A DNA stretch of 15,179 bases from DATGHS01 sp035307785 (GCA_035307785.1 DATGHS010000494.1:1-15179); one strand, 5' to 3'. Numbered from the stretch's first letter, positions 1 through 7,261 are shown. The notes: a model not told the origin generated them from the sequence alone. Numbers and translations: made by a program.

Positions 1-92
1 AAGAATTTGTTAACGTAACCTTGCGCAAATTCCGTGCCGAACAGTATTGAAGGTGTCCCCGGAACTCCGAAGCCATCACCACCACGCTGCCG
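1..92 (+). other. 5' edge of truncated RHS gene
   Basis: The RHS reading frame is open back to position 51 but is closed by a TGA at 48-50. RHS-like sequence already begins around 72 (residues read ITTTLPVISSSQNG, then the called start), so the GTG at 93 lies inside the repeat region and is not a natural N terminus. The 47 bases before the TGA translate in the same frame to a short stretch that does not look like YD repeats. No signal peptide, ribosome-binding site or promoter is visible. Either an upstream part of the gene was lost or frameshifted, or the window edge is an assembly junction. Confidence 0.6.
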
Positions 93-3000
93 GTGATTTC
101 GTCGTCGCAGAACGGGCCGGGGGTTGCCGATACCAGCACCGTGGTCAATGACAGCTATGGCCGGCCGATCTGGACCAAAGACGGCGACGGCTTCATCGAC
201 TACGTGCAGTACGATCAGGCGACCGGAGCGGTGGTAAAGACGATCACCGACGTGGACACCACGCGGACCGGCGACTTCAGCAATTTGCCGAGCGGCTGGA
301 GCACGCCATCGGGCGGCGGCTTGCACCTGATCAGCACGTATCAGGTCGATGCCCTTGGCCGGACTACAAAGGCGACCGATCCAAATGGCAACGTTGCCTA
401 CACGGTGTATGATGACATTAACCACGAAGTGCGCACCTATCGCGGCTGGAACAGCAGCACGAACCTGCCCACCGGCCCCACGGAAGTGTACCGCGAAGAT
501 CGGGCCGGCGGCTACACCGAGACGCTGACGATGAGCGCCACGCCGCACTTAACCAACGGCGCGCCCGATGGTACGGAAGCCATCAGCAACATTCAAACGC
601 TGTCGCGATGTTATACGAATGCGGCGGGCCAGGTGACTTACTGCGACAACTACTTCAACCTGAGCGGCCTGACCTATTCCACCTCAACCACGCTGGGCAC
701 CGAGAATACGAACTTTTACCGCACGCGCTACGGTTACGACGACATGGGCCGGCAGAACCACGTCCAAACGCCGACGGGCACGATTACCGACACGGTGTAC
801 GATTCGACGGGTCGAGTTTCGAGCGTTTGGGTGGGCACGAACGACACGCCCACGAGCGGCGAATGGAGCCCGACGAACAACGGCTCGCCCTGCAACATGA
901 TTCAAGTGAGCGGCGAAGTTTACGACGGCGGCGGCGTGGGCGACAGCAATCTCACGCAGGAAACGCAAATCCCCGGCGGCAGCGATGCCAATCGCGTCGC
1001 CAACATGTATTACGATTGGCGCGACCGCCTCGTTGCCGCGAAGAGCGGGGTGCAGGGCACGGAAGACACCACCACGCACCGGCCGATTGTCTATTACACG
1101 TTTGACAATCTGGATGAAGTGACGCGCACGCAAGAATTCGACGGCGACGGCGTGAGCATCACCAGCACTAACGGCGTGCCCAATGCCCCGTCGTCGAGTC
1201 TGCTGCGCGCCCAGAGCGACGCGCTCTACGACGACCAGGGCCGCGCCTATGAAACGAAGGTCTACAGTGTCAACTCCAGCACCGGCAGCGTGTCGACCAA
1301 CTTCCTGGCGACCAACACCTACTACAACCACCGCGGCCTCATCCTTGAAGTGAGCTCGCCCGCGTTCAGCGGCAGTGAGCCCGAAGCGCAAGCAAGGGCG
1401 CCGGTGATGAAGTACCAATACGACGGCGCCGGCCGAACGACGGTTACCTATGCGACGGACGGCGCGAGCGGCACTGGCTGGAGCAACGCTGGAAGCGTGG
1501 CCAGCGATAATGTCCTGGAACAAACCGAAAACACTTTCGATTCCAACGGCAACGTCATCGAAACCATCGACCGCCAGCGCTTCCACGATCAGACGGCCAC
1601 CGGCGCGCTCGGCACGCCAACAAGCGGCGTGCTCGCCCGCGTCTACTTTAGTGCGGCGTATTACGATGCGGCCAATCGGCCCACGGCCACGGTCGATGTC
1701 GGCACCAACGGCGGCAGCGCCTGGACGCGGCCCAGCAGCGTGCCCTCGTCCTCCGACACGGTGCTGGTGAGCAGTGAAACCTACAACGCCGCCGGCTGGG
1801 TCGATTCCACCACCGACCCGAAAGGCATCGTCAACAAAAACTTCTACGACAACCTCGGCGAAGTCACGAAGACCATCCAGAATTACACCAACGGCACGCC
1901 GACCAACAGCAGCGACAAGACAACAGAATACACTTGGGACGGCAACGGCCACATGCTCACGTTGCAAGCCGACCTGGTGGGCGGGGCGTACGAGCAGACC
2001 AAGTGGATTTACGGCACTTCGACCAGCACCAGCGACAGCATCAATTCCAACGACATTCTCAAATCGGTGCAATACCCCGACCCAGGTACGGGCAACCCCA
2101 GCAGCAGCCAGCAGGAAACCTACACCGTCAACGCGCTGGGGCAGATTCGCACCTTCACGGACCGCAACGGCAACGTGCATGGCCTGAGCTATGATGTGCT
2201 CGGCCGACTAACGTCGGACACAATCACGACGCTGGGCAGCGGCGTGGATGGTTCGGTGCGCCGAATGGACACCGCCTATGACACCCAGGGAAATGCGTAC
2301 CTGTTCACGAGTTACGCGGATACGGCTGGAACCACGATTGTCAATCAGGTTCAGCGCGCCTTCAATGGGCTCGGCCAACTCACACAGGAATGGCAGAGCC
2401 ACAGTGGGGCGGTCAGCACTTCGACGACTCCCAGTGTCCAGTACGCCTATTCGGAAATGTCGGGCGGTGCGAATCACAGCCGGCTCACGAGCATGACGTA
2501 CCCCAATGGCAAAGTGCTGACGTTGAATTACAGTTCCGGCGTGAATGACGCGTTGAGCCGGCTGTCGTCGCTGTCGGACTCGACGGGAACGCTCGAGAGC
2601 TACGATTATCTGGGACTGGATACAGTCGTGCGGCGGGCGCATCCGCAAATCGGCGTCGATCTAACTTACATTCAACAGACTGGTGATTCGAACGCCAATA
2701 CCGACGGCGGCGACAAATACACCGGCCTCGACCGCTTCGGCCGCGTGATCGACCAGTTCTGGCTCAACACCAGCACCAGCACCGCGACCGACCGCTTCCA
2801 ATACGGCTATGACCGCGACTCGAACGTGCTGTGGAAGAACAACCTCGTGAACTCGGCCTTCGGCGAGCTATATTCGTACGACAATTTGAATCAGCTTTCG
2901 AGCTTCCAGCGGGGGACGCTGAACGGCACGCACACCGCCATCACCGGCACGCCCAGCGCCAGCCAAAGCTGGTCGCCGGATGCCGTGGGCAATTTCAGCA

Positions 3001-3911
3001 GCATCACGACGGACGGAACGCAAGTCAACAACACCTTCAACAAATTGAATGAGGAAACCGGCTTCGGCAGTGCGACCCTGACTTTCGACTCGAATGGCAA
3101 CACGACCACTGATGAGACGGGAAAACAATTTGTTTACGATGCCTGGAATCGCCTCGTGACCGTGAAAAACTCTTCGGGAACGACTCTGCAAAGCATCAGT
3201 TATGATGGGCTTTCCCGCCGCGTCACGACAGCGGCTAGCGGAACCACAACGGATTTATTCTACTCGGCTGCATGGCAGGTCTTAGAAGAGCGCGTCGGCA
3301 GTTCAGTGACCGCCCAATACGTGTGGTCGCCGGTTTACGTTGATGCGATGATCTTGCGAGACCGGAGTGTCAGCGGCGGAACGCTCAATGAGCGGCTTTG
3401 GGTCATGGAGGATGCGAATTTCAACGTAACCGGCGTCGTCGACAGCGCCGCGACGGTGCAGGAGCGCTACGCTTTATTGCCATTTGGCAACTTTGCGGTG
3501 TATGATACCAACTGGAATTCCCGTTCTGGCAGCAACTTCGGCTGGCTGAATTATTTGCAGGGCATGCGTTTTGATTCCATATCCGGGTTGTTCCTCTCGC
3601 GATTGCGCCCGGGCGAATCGCCGACCGAAGACGCCTGGACGACGCCGGATCCCGCGAGATTCGTGTTCGGTGCCGACAACCTTTACGAACACGAGGGCGA
3701 TAGCGCTACCAACGGTCTAGACCCCATGGGCCTTTGGCCGAGAAATAGATGGACGCGAGCGGTAGTGTTCGGGGGGGGCGGCGCTCTTTGCGGGTCCTTT
3801 TGCGCCGCTGGCCCCAGCCGCTGCTGCCACAGGCTTTGTGACTGCGCCCCCATATCCCAATCCAGCCTGGGACAAGCCCCTGCCGAAACCAATACCTGGA
3901 GGGACATTTGA
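93..3911 (+). CDS. RHS/YD-repeat protein, 5'-truncated and frameshifted near its C terminus
   Basis: This is a large secreted or surface protein of the RHS/YD-repeat type. Such proteins form a hollow beta-shell that encloses a C-terminal effector tip. The 1272-residue frame is filled with degenerate YD motifs (for example YDDMGRQ, YDGAGRT, YDAANRP, YDVLGRLT, YDNLNQL, YDAWNRLV, YDGLSRR) from the first residues to about residue 1080. The core terminus is visible as DNLYEHEG...DPMGLW, with DPMGLW at residues 1210-1215. No signal peptide is seen because the N-terminal part is absent. After FGGGG at the G run (3771-3778) the frame becomes Cys-rich nonsense and ends at 3911. The true continuation is in the +1 frame to 4479. 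GTG 93 is only the first start codon in the open frame. Antisense and alternative frames over this gene are shadows of its GC-rich codons. Family assignment is secure; the product as it stands is probably not functional unless the frame is restored. Confidence 0.9.
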   Translation: MISSSQNGPGVADTSTVVNDSYGRPIWTKDGDGFIDYVQYDQATGAVVKTITDVDTTRTGDFSNLPSGWSTPSGGGLHLISTYQVDALGRTTKATDPNGNVAYTVYDDINHEVRTYRGWNSSTNLPTGPTEVYREDRAGGYTETLTMSATPHLTNGAPDGTEAISNIQTLSRCYTNAAGQVTYCDNYFNLSGLTYSTSTTLGTENTNFYRTRYGYDDMGRQNHVQTPTGTITDTVYDSTGRVSSVWVGTNDTPTSGEWSPTNNGSPCNMIQVSGEVYDGGGVGDSNLTQETQIPGGSDANRVANMYYDWRDRLVAAKSGVQGTEDTTTHRPIVYYTFDNLDEVTRTQEFDGDGVSITSTNGVPNAPSSSLLRAQSDALYDDQGRAYETKVYSVNSSTGSVSTNFLATNTYYNHRGLILEVSSPAFSGSEPEAQARAPVMKYQYDGAGRTTVTYATDGASGTGWSNAGSVASDNVLEQTENTFDSNGNVIETIDRQRFHDQTATGALGTPTSGVLARVYFSAAYYDAANRPTATVDVGTNGGSAWTRPSSVPSSSDTVLVSSETYNAAGWVDSTTDPKGIVNKNFYDNLGEVTKTIQNYTNGTPTNSSDKTTEYTWDGNGHMLTLQADLVGGAYEQTKWIYGTSTSTSDSINSNDILKSVQYPDPGTGNPSSSQQETYTVNALGQIRTFTDRNGNVHGLSYDVLGRLTSDTITTLGSGVDGSVRRMDTAYDTQGNAYLFTSYADTAGTTIVNQVQRAFNGLGQLTQEWQSHSGAVSTSTTPSVQYAYSEMSGGANHSRLTSMTYPNGKVLTLNYSSGVNDALSRLSSLSDSTGTLESYDYLGLDTVVRRAHPQIGVDLTYIQQTGDSNANTDGGDKYTGLDRFGRVIDQFWLNTSTSTATDRFQYGYDRDSNVLWKNNLVNSAFGELYSYDNLNQLSSFQRGTLNGTHTAITGTPSASQSWSPDAVGNFSSITTDGTQVNNTFNKLNEETGFGSATLTFDSNGNTTTDETGKQFVYDAWNRLVTVKNSSGTTLQSISYDGLSRRVTTAASGTTTDLFYSAAWQVLEERVGSSVTAQYVWSPVYVDAMILRDRSVSGGTLNERLWVMEDANFNVTGVVDSAATVQERYALLPFGNFAVYDTNWNSRSGSNFGWLNYLQGMRFDSISGLFLSRLRPGESPTEDAWTTPDPARFVFGADNLYEHEGDSATNGLDPMGLWPRNRWTRAVVFGGGGALCGSFCAAGPSRCCHRLCDCAPISQSSLGQAPAETNTWRDI
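3771..3778 (+). other. G8 homopolymer at RHS frameshift
   Basis: Eight consecutive G residues lie just after the RHS core terminus. With G8 the RHS frame runs into a Cys-rich tail. Removing one G (G7), or adding two, would join the core to the +1 frame, which reads a small-residue hydrophobic stretch (AALFAGPFAPLAPAAAATG) and then the 213-residue tip. Poly-G tracts are classic slippage sites in phase-variable genes and also classic sequencing-error sites. The sequence cannot tell these apart. Confidence 0.75.
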
Positions 3912-4479
3912 TCGTGAAAATGGTTTCGGAGACTTAGAGAAATTGACAAAGAAAGCTGGATGTTGGGGTCTGGCCTCGATCCGCACCGGGGCCTACCTGG
4001 GAGACCCGGCTCCGGGTGGAGATCCGAAGGCGCACAGAGAGCCCGGGCCGCACCAGCCATGGGTCGATAGGAAAGTGAAGTGCTTCAATAACAAGGCGGC
4101 TGCCTTAGCGTATCAAGCCCAGCTGTCCAAAGGCATCGCTGGGCGCGGGGCGAGTGATACGGCCAGCGCAGTTCTTTTCACGGTTGAGGGTGAGGTCAAG
4201 GATCCGCCCCCGAGTATGAGGATTATCGACCAGCAAACGGGAGAGATCGATCCTCTCACCATTAAGGCCCCGGAACTTGGCGGCATGAATGTCTCTGTCG
4301 CGTTTCAGCGTTCTGATGGAACAATCGCGTTCTGGGAAAGCATGGTGTACGGAGCGAGCAACAACCCAAATCTTGACGTCAGGCGGCACGCAGACCCGGG
4401 CCCCGACGGTGGTTATAACGTTGTTGCGTGGTGCGTCGTTGAGTCGGGCTCAAAATTCCGCCCTCATACGGTGAAGTGA
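3838..4479 (+). CDS. Out-of-frame RHS C-terminal tip domain, unknown function
   Basis: This is the +1-frame continuation of the RHS gene. The open frame extends upstream of the nominal GTG at 3838 back to the G run, and no ribosome-binding site precedes 3838, so it is best read as the detached C-terminal tip rather than a separate gene. The 213 residues start Pro-rich (PPYPNPAWDKPLPKPIPGG). They continue into a compact-looking domain with Cys42-Trp43, His66, His72, Trp75, Cys82, a KAAALAYQ helix near 86-93, His184, WC at 198-199 and His210. I recognise no toxin family and no catalytic signature. RHS tips are often nucleases, deaminases or other toxins, but nothing here decides that. GC (32 of 60 at 4081-4140) lies between the RHS core and the next gene. 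The stop is three bases before the LRR gene. Confidence 0.7.
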   Translation: MTAPPYPNPAWDKPLPKPIPGGTFDRENGFGDLEKLTKKAGCWGLASIRTGAYLGDPAPGGDPKAHREPGPHQPWVDRKVKCFNNKAAALAYQAQLSKGIAGRGASDTASAVLFTVEGEVKDPPPSMRIIDQQTGEIDPLTIKAPELGGMNVSVAFQRSDGTIAFWESMVYGASNNPNLDVRRHADPGPDGGYNVVAWCVVESGSKFRPHTVK

Positions 4480-4482
4480 CCA

Positions 4483-5376
4483 ATGGAAAAGACGCTACGA
4501 CAGGCATTGCTCATCTGCGCGTGCGTCGCCGTACTGGGATGCGCTGATCGATCGGCACCCACGGCGATTGTACCTGACCGACACGGCGTAATAATACATT
4601 ACAAAGCTGATGACAGCTATTCGGTGAACTTCGCGGGATCAGATTTTGCAGACAACGACTGTTCAGTAATAACGCGTCTCGGGAATGTTAAGAATATAGA
4701 CTTGTCCTTTACACAGATTTCGGATAAATCCCTTGGCTGCCTCGATCCGGAAATGGTTAGCCTGGATGTATCCGGCACCCGCGTTACGGACCAAGGGCTC
4801 GAACAGCTTGTACGCTATACGAAGCTGAGTGCCTTGAGGCTTTTGCAAACGTCCATTGGTGACGCGGGCATGTCTCACGTGCAAAAGCTGCACGAGCTGA
4901 CCCTTTTGGATCTGTCTGCGAGCAAAGTCACCGACGAAGGAGTGTTCCGGCTTTCAACATTAACCAAGCTAAAAGTCTTTGCGGTCAACGGACCTAGCGT
5001 TTCAGACAAGAGTGTGGACATCTTGGCGAAACTCCCGCAGTTAACTGATCTAGACCTAACATCGACCCGCGTTTCAGATCGCGGACTCGAAAAAATCGCA
5101 AGCCATCAAAACCTCCAAAAACTGAAACTCAACGGGTGTATTGGAGTTACAGACCTTGGCCTAAAACACCTAAAAACACTTCCGAAACTCACCGAATTGG
5201 AAATCAGCGGTACATCGGTGACGGACTCGGCTATTGCCGACATAGCGTCAATGAAGCAATTGAAGGTAATCTATCTTGGCGGAACACTGACGGCGGCCGG
5301 ACTGGCAAGGCTACGGAGTCTTCGACCTGATGTCGAAGTACTGGCAACCCCGGCTAATCGTCCAAATGATAAATAG
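4483..5376 (+). CDS. Leucine-rich-repeat lipoprotein, candidate partner of RHS tip
   Basis: This is a 297-residue putative lipoprotein. Residues 1-20 form a lipoprotein signal: basic start, hydrophobic stretch, then VLGC with the lipid-acceptor Cys at 20. From about residue 67 to 287 there are eight or nine LRR units of roughly 24 residues, with the cysteine-free core TDxGLxxLxxLxxLxxLxLxxTxV (VTDQGLEQL at 101-109, VTDEGVFRL at 149-157, VSDRGLEKI at 197-205, VTDLGLKHL at 222-230). Such repeats make a curved protein-binding surface, so a binding role at the membrane is likely and no enzyme is implied. ATG 4483 follows the RHS-tip stop after three bases, which suggests translational coupling. 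The gene is markedly AT-richer than the RHS core, which suggests a separate origin. An immunity or adaptor role for the tip is inferred from position only; LRR proteins of this kind are also common on their own in planctomycetes. Confidence 0.9.
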   Translation: MEKTLRQALLICACVAVLGCADRSAPTAIVPDRHGVIIHYKADDSYSVNFAGSDFADNDCSVITRLGNVKNIDLSFTQISDKSLGCLDPEMVSLDVSGTRVTDQGLEQLVRYTKLSALRLLQTSIGDAGMSHVQKLHELTLLDLSASKVTDEGVFRLSTLTKLKVFAVNGPSVSDKSVDILAKLPQLTDLDLTSTRVSDRGLEKIASHQNLQKLKLNGCIGVTDLGLKHLKTLPKLTELEISGTSVTDSAIADIASMKQLKVIYLGGTLTAAGLARLRSLRPDVEVLATPANRPNDK

Positions 5377-5458
5377 GCATCGCACAAACCGGGACATTGC
5401 TAATTCATTTTTCCATTTGACCTTCCGCAAACGGATCGTACACTTCTGCGGCTAGTTT

Positions 5459-5478
5459 GCGCTGCTTTGTGGCAGCGC
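5459..5478 (+). terminator. Hairpin downstream of LRR gene
   Basis: There is a perfect 7-base stem, GCGCTGC (5459-5465) and GCAGCGC (5472-5478), with a 6-base loop TTTGTG, about 80 bases after the LRR stop. No T run follows, so it may be a weak or Rho-assisted terminator or simply a repeat palindrome. Confidence 0.3.
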
Positions 5479-5530
5479 GCCGTACGAATGGCGCAACAGC
5501 TCGAATCCACCATGCGCACCAGCAAGAGCC

Positions 5531-5590
5531 CCGCTCAACGCACCGCCCCGAGCACCGCTCAAGGTACCGCCCCGAGCACCGCTCAACGCC
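5531..5590 (+). repeat. 24-bp tandem repeat, 2.5 copies
   Basis: Units start at 5531, 5555 and 5579 (the last partial). Each begins CCGCTCAA and contains ACCGCCCCGAGCA; the first two differ only at two positions (CG versus GG, and C versus T). They lie in non-coding DNA. The minus strand would read an 8-residue repeat (ERCSGRxx), but no real gene is evident there. Confidence 0.8.
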
Positions 5591-5598
5591 CAATTAGC

Positions 5599-5626
5599 TC
5601 AAATTGTGTGAAGGCGTCATGCGCAC
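5599..5626 (+). repeat. Dispersed ~28-bp imperfect repeat, copy 1
   Basis: Starts TCAAA and contains GAAGGCG and TGCGC. It matches copy 2 at 5980-6007 in about 21 of 28 positions by eye. Both contain a partly palindromic GGCG-NNN-TGCGC centre. A third, looser relative with the GCGCCGGC/ATGCGCCGG palindrome is at 5841-5860. Confidence 0.4.
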
Positions 5627-5895
5627 GTCCCGAATATCCGCCCCGAAAGGGACTTACGTCTATTCGGATTAGCGCGCGAGCGCGCACTTTGAGCGGATTT
5701 GAGCGTTTAGGCCGATTCGGGGGCAGCCGAGCTTCCATGGGCCTGGGCACCTGGGTCGAGCCCGATTATCCACAGATCAACGTGAGTCAATGGCCAAAAA
5801 TGCCATGGCTAAAAATTGAAAAGAGCGGTCATTTTGTGTCGCGCCGGCCATGCGCCGGGGAAGTGTCGCCGAATGGGACTATCATTCGAACCCTT

Positions 5896-5943
5896 GAACC
5901 GATGATTGAACCCATGAATGAACCAATCAATAAGCCCATGAAA
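5896..5943 (+). repeat. 12-bp imperfect tandem repeat, four copies
   Basis: Four successive 12-base units: GAACCGATGATT, GAACCCATGAAT, GAACCAATCAAT, AAGCCCATGAAA. The 12-base period keeps any reading frame, giving EPMI/EPMN/EPIN/KPMK on plus and a GSxxG-type repeat on minus. The neighbouring sequence shows no gene, so a coding role is unlikely. Confidence 0.7.
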
Positions 5944-5979
5944 CTACCAACCCGCCAATCAAGCAGCGCGCAAATGGTG

Positions 5980-6007
5980 TCAAAGTTTGCGAAGGCGCCG
6001 TGCGCCG
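5980..6007 (+). repeat. Dispersed ~28-bp imperfect repeat, copy 2
   Basis: Partner of the copy at 5599-5626, in the same orientation and 381 bases further on. It contains TCAAA, GAAGGCG and TGCGCC. The centre GGCGCCGTGCGCC is close to palindromic. Confidence 0.4.
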
Positions 6008-6138
6008 GCGGCGAGGGACGGTGGCAATCCAAGAACTTGCTGCGAGGCCCACAGTGGCGCGCTTTGTCACCCGGTTACAAAAAGATACCATCCGTTGGCG
6101 TTTTACCGGCAGGAAGACCGCCCTACGGCGCGCGGGGA

Positions 6139-6179
6139 CCCAGTTTGGAGACCGGGACATCCTTAGGGGGAAAACTGGG
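6139..6179 (-). terminator. Inverted repeat downstream of glycosyltransferase
   Basis: CCCAGTTT (6139-6146) and AAACTGGG (6172-6179) form a perfect 8-base stem with a 25-base loop. It lies about 45 bases beyond the stop of the minus-strand glycosyltransferase, a position that fits a transcription end. No U-rich tail follows, so terminator function is tentative. Confidence 0.3.
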
Positions 6180-6225
6180 CCATCCGAGATCATTTGAACT
6201 TTTTGCCACCACTACGAGTGCCAAT

Positions 6226-7089
6226 TCATTCCCGGAACCCCAGCCAGCGGCGGGTCCGCTGCGTGACCTTGAACACGAATTGGGAACGGAGCACCGACCG
6301 TTTCCAGGCCCAGCGGACCTGATTGCGATCAGGCCCCCAGCCGAAGTTCGCCACCATGCGCGTGTCGTCGCGCTCGCCGTTGTTGTGGACGATCGGAATC
6401 GGTTGCCCGCGGCGGTCCAGAAACACACCCTCTTTCACGCGGAACTTGCTGCGTGTGTTGAACAGCGCGAAATTAAAACCCTCATCCAGGGGCACGAAGC
6501 CTTCCTTGTACAGCAAATACGACACGAGCAATTGATCCGAGGCATATTGACCAAAACTGTGGCAGTGGCGCTGGAATTCGGCCCACAACTCGACAAACTT
6601 TTGGGCCGGTCCGAAGACCACGCCGCCGTTGATCGCGGGGCGGTCGCCCATGAAGGCAACGATCTGTTGAACGGCATCGGGCCGAAAATCATCGACGCCG
6701 ATGAAGCGAACGTGCATGGCGGCATTGAACGGCTCGCAAACGGCCCGAAAGCGATCCTTGTGCTGCTCAAACGCGGGGCGAATGTCGGCCTGGAAGATAA
6801 TGTCGCCGCCGTCGATGGCCAGCACCTGGTCGTAATCGGAACCGCTCAGCACCGCCGCCATGTCGCGATAGCGGATATTGGTGAGATGGCCGTCGCGCAC
6901 GCAAGCATGCGTGCGCACACCCTGCATGTGCAGCTTTTGCACTTGCTGGTCGCTCAGCCCGTAATCGAGGATAATAACATCGACGGTGCCGTCGCGGAGA
7001 TTGCCGTGGGCCACGAGCGAGCGCAGCCAGTGCTCGATGAGGAAATCGCCGTATTTGGCGTCGCAACAAGTGATGATCGCATGCCGCAT
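6226..7089 (-). CDS. GT-A-like glycosyltransferase
   Basis: This 287-residue cytoplasmic protein resembles GT-A-fold, GT8-like glycosyltransferases that move a sugar from a nucleotide-sugar donor. Supporting features: an N-terminal strand-like AIITCCDAKYGDFLIEHW at 4-21; LAIDGGDIIFQADI at 90-103, which holds a DGGD metal/donor-binding motif in the DxD position; INGGVVFGP at 153-161, typical of the acceptor-side loop; SDQLLVSYLL at 184-193; and a C-terminal HNNGERDD at 235-242. No membrane segment is seen. I chose ATG 7089 over the GTG at 7122 because the protein then starts directly on the first strand and a GAGAG stretch precedes it. It is transcribed away from the methyltransferase and GT4 genes, so it may share a divergent control region with them. 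The exact sugar and acceptor cannot be told. Confidence 0.85.
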   Translation of the reverse strand: MRHAIITCCDAKYGDFLIEHWLRSLVAHGNLRDGTVDVIILDYGLSDQQVQKLHMQGVRTHACVRDGHLTNIRYRDMAAVLSGSDYDQVLAIDGGDIIFQADIRPAFEQHKDRFRAVCEPFNAAMHVRFIGVDDFRPDAVQQIVAFMGDRPAINGGVVFGPAQKFVELWAEFQRHCHSFGQYASDQLLVSYLLYKEGFVPLDEGFNFALFNTRSKFRVKEGVFLDRRGQPIPIVHNNGERDDTRMVANFGWGPDRNQVRWAWKRSVLRSQFVFKVTQRTRRWLGFRE

Positions 7090-7183
7090 GGCGCAGTCTC
7101 TCGTCCGGCAGCCTCCCGCCACGCCGAAAATCTAGCACGATGGTTGGTGATCGTTAACCTAGTGAAAATGGAAGGGCCGTGTC

Positions 7184-7261
7184 TTGCCGGGCAAGGGGAA
7201 GCGGCTGTGGGTCGCCCTAATTGCTTTCGCCGGCCTTGGCGTTGCCTGTGGGCATTCGTAG
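7184..7261 (+). CDS. Possible 25-residue lipoprotein-like peptide or remnant
   Basis: From TTG 7184 to the TAG at 7259-7261 the frame reads a basic start (PGKGKR), a hydrophobic stretch (LWVALIAFAGLGVA) and CGHS before the stop. A GGAAGG stretch lies about 8 bases upstream. This is what a lipoprotein signal peptide looks like, although Gly at -3 of the Cys is not ideal. It could be the remnant of a lipoprotein gene, since the same frame runs on after the TAG into the methyltransferase. It could also be chance. Low confidence. Confidence 0.15.
   Translation: MPGKGKRLWVALIAFAGLGVACGHS

Larger units (their letters stand above)
5377..6225. other. Gene-free repeat-rich region
   Basis: These 849 bases lie between two gene 3' ends (LRR on plus, glycosyltransferase on minus). 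I see no convincing coding gene in either strand; open frames through here are low-complexity and lack family resemblance. Contents: a hairpin at 5459-5478, a 24-base tandem repeat at 5531-5590, a pair of about 28-base imperfect repeats (5599-5626 and 5980-6007), an alternating GCGCGC palindrome at 5672-5685, a GCGCCGGC-type palindrome near 5841-5860, a 12-base imperfect tandem repeat at 5896-5943, and an inverted repeat at 6139-6179. It looks like accumulated small repeats or a decayed mobile element. Confidence 0.6.

Noticed and set aside
684..2180. 498-codon minus-strand open frame inside the RHS gene
   Set aside because: Antisense to well-formed YD repeats; Val/Ala/Arg-rich composition typical of a shadow of GC-rich codons.
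5405..5593. 62-codon minus-strand frame with an 8-residue repeat
   Set aside because: The repeat is produced by the 24-bp DNA tandem repeat. The Cys/Arg/Trp-rich composition and lack of a ribosome-binding site argue against a gene.
5672..5685. GCGCGC-GA-GCGCGC palindrome as operator
   Set aside because: Simple alternating GC sequence in a region without an adjacent promoter or gene start; more likely low complexity.
5829..6193. Overlapping 67- and 88-codon minus frames in the gene-free region
   Set aside because: They consist largely of the 12-bp repeat and palindromic units; no domain and no start signal.
6061..6200. Possible structured RNA or tRNA-like fold
   Set aside because: No tRNA cloverleaf, T-loop or CCA pattern and no known small-RNA signature could be matched by eye; only the 8-bp inverted repeat is supported.
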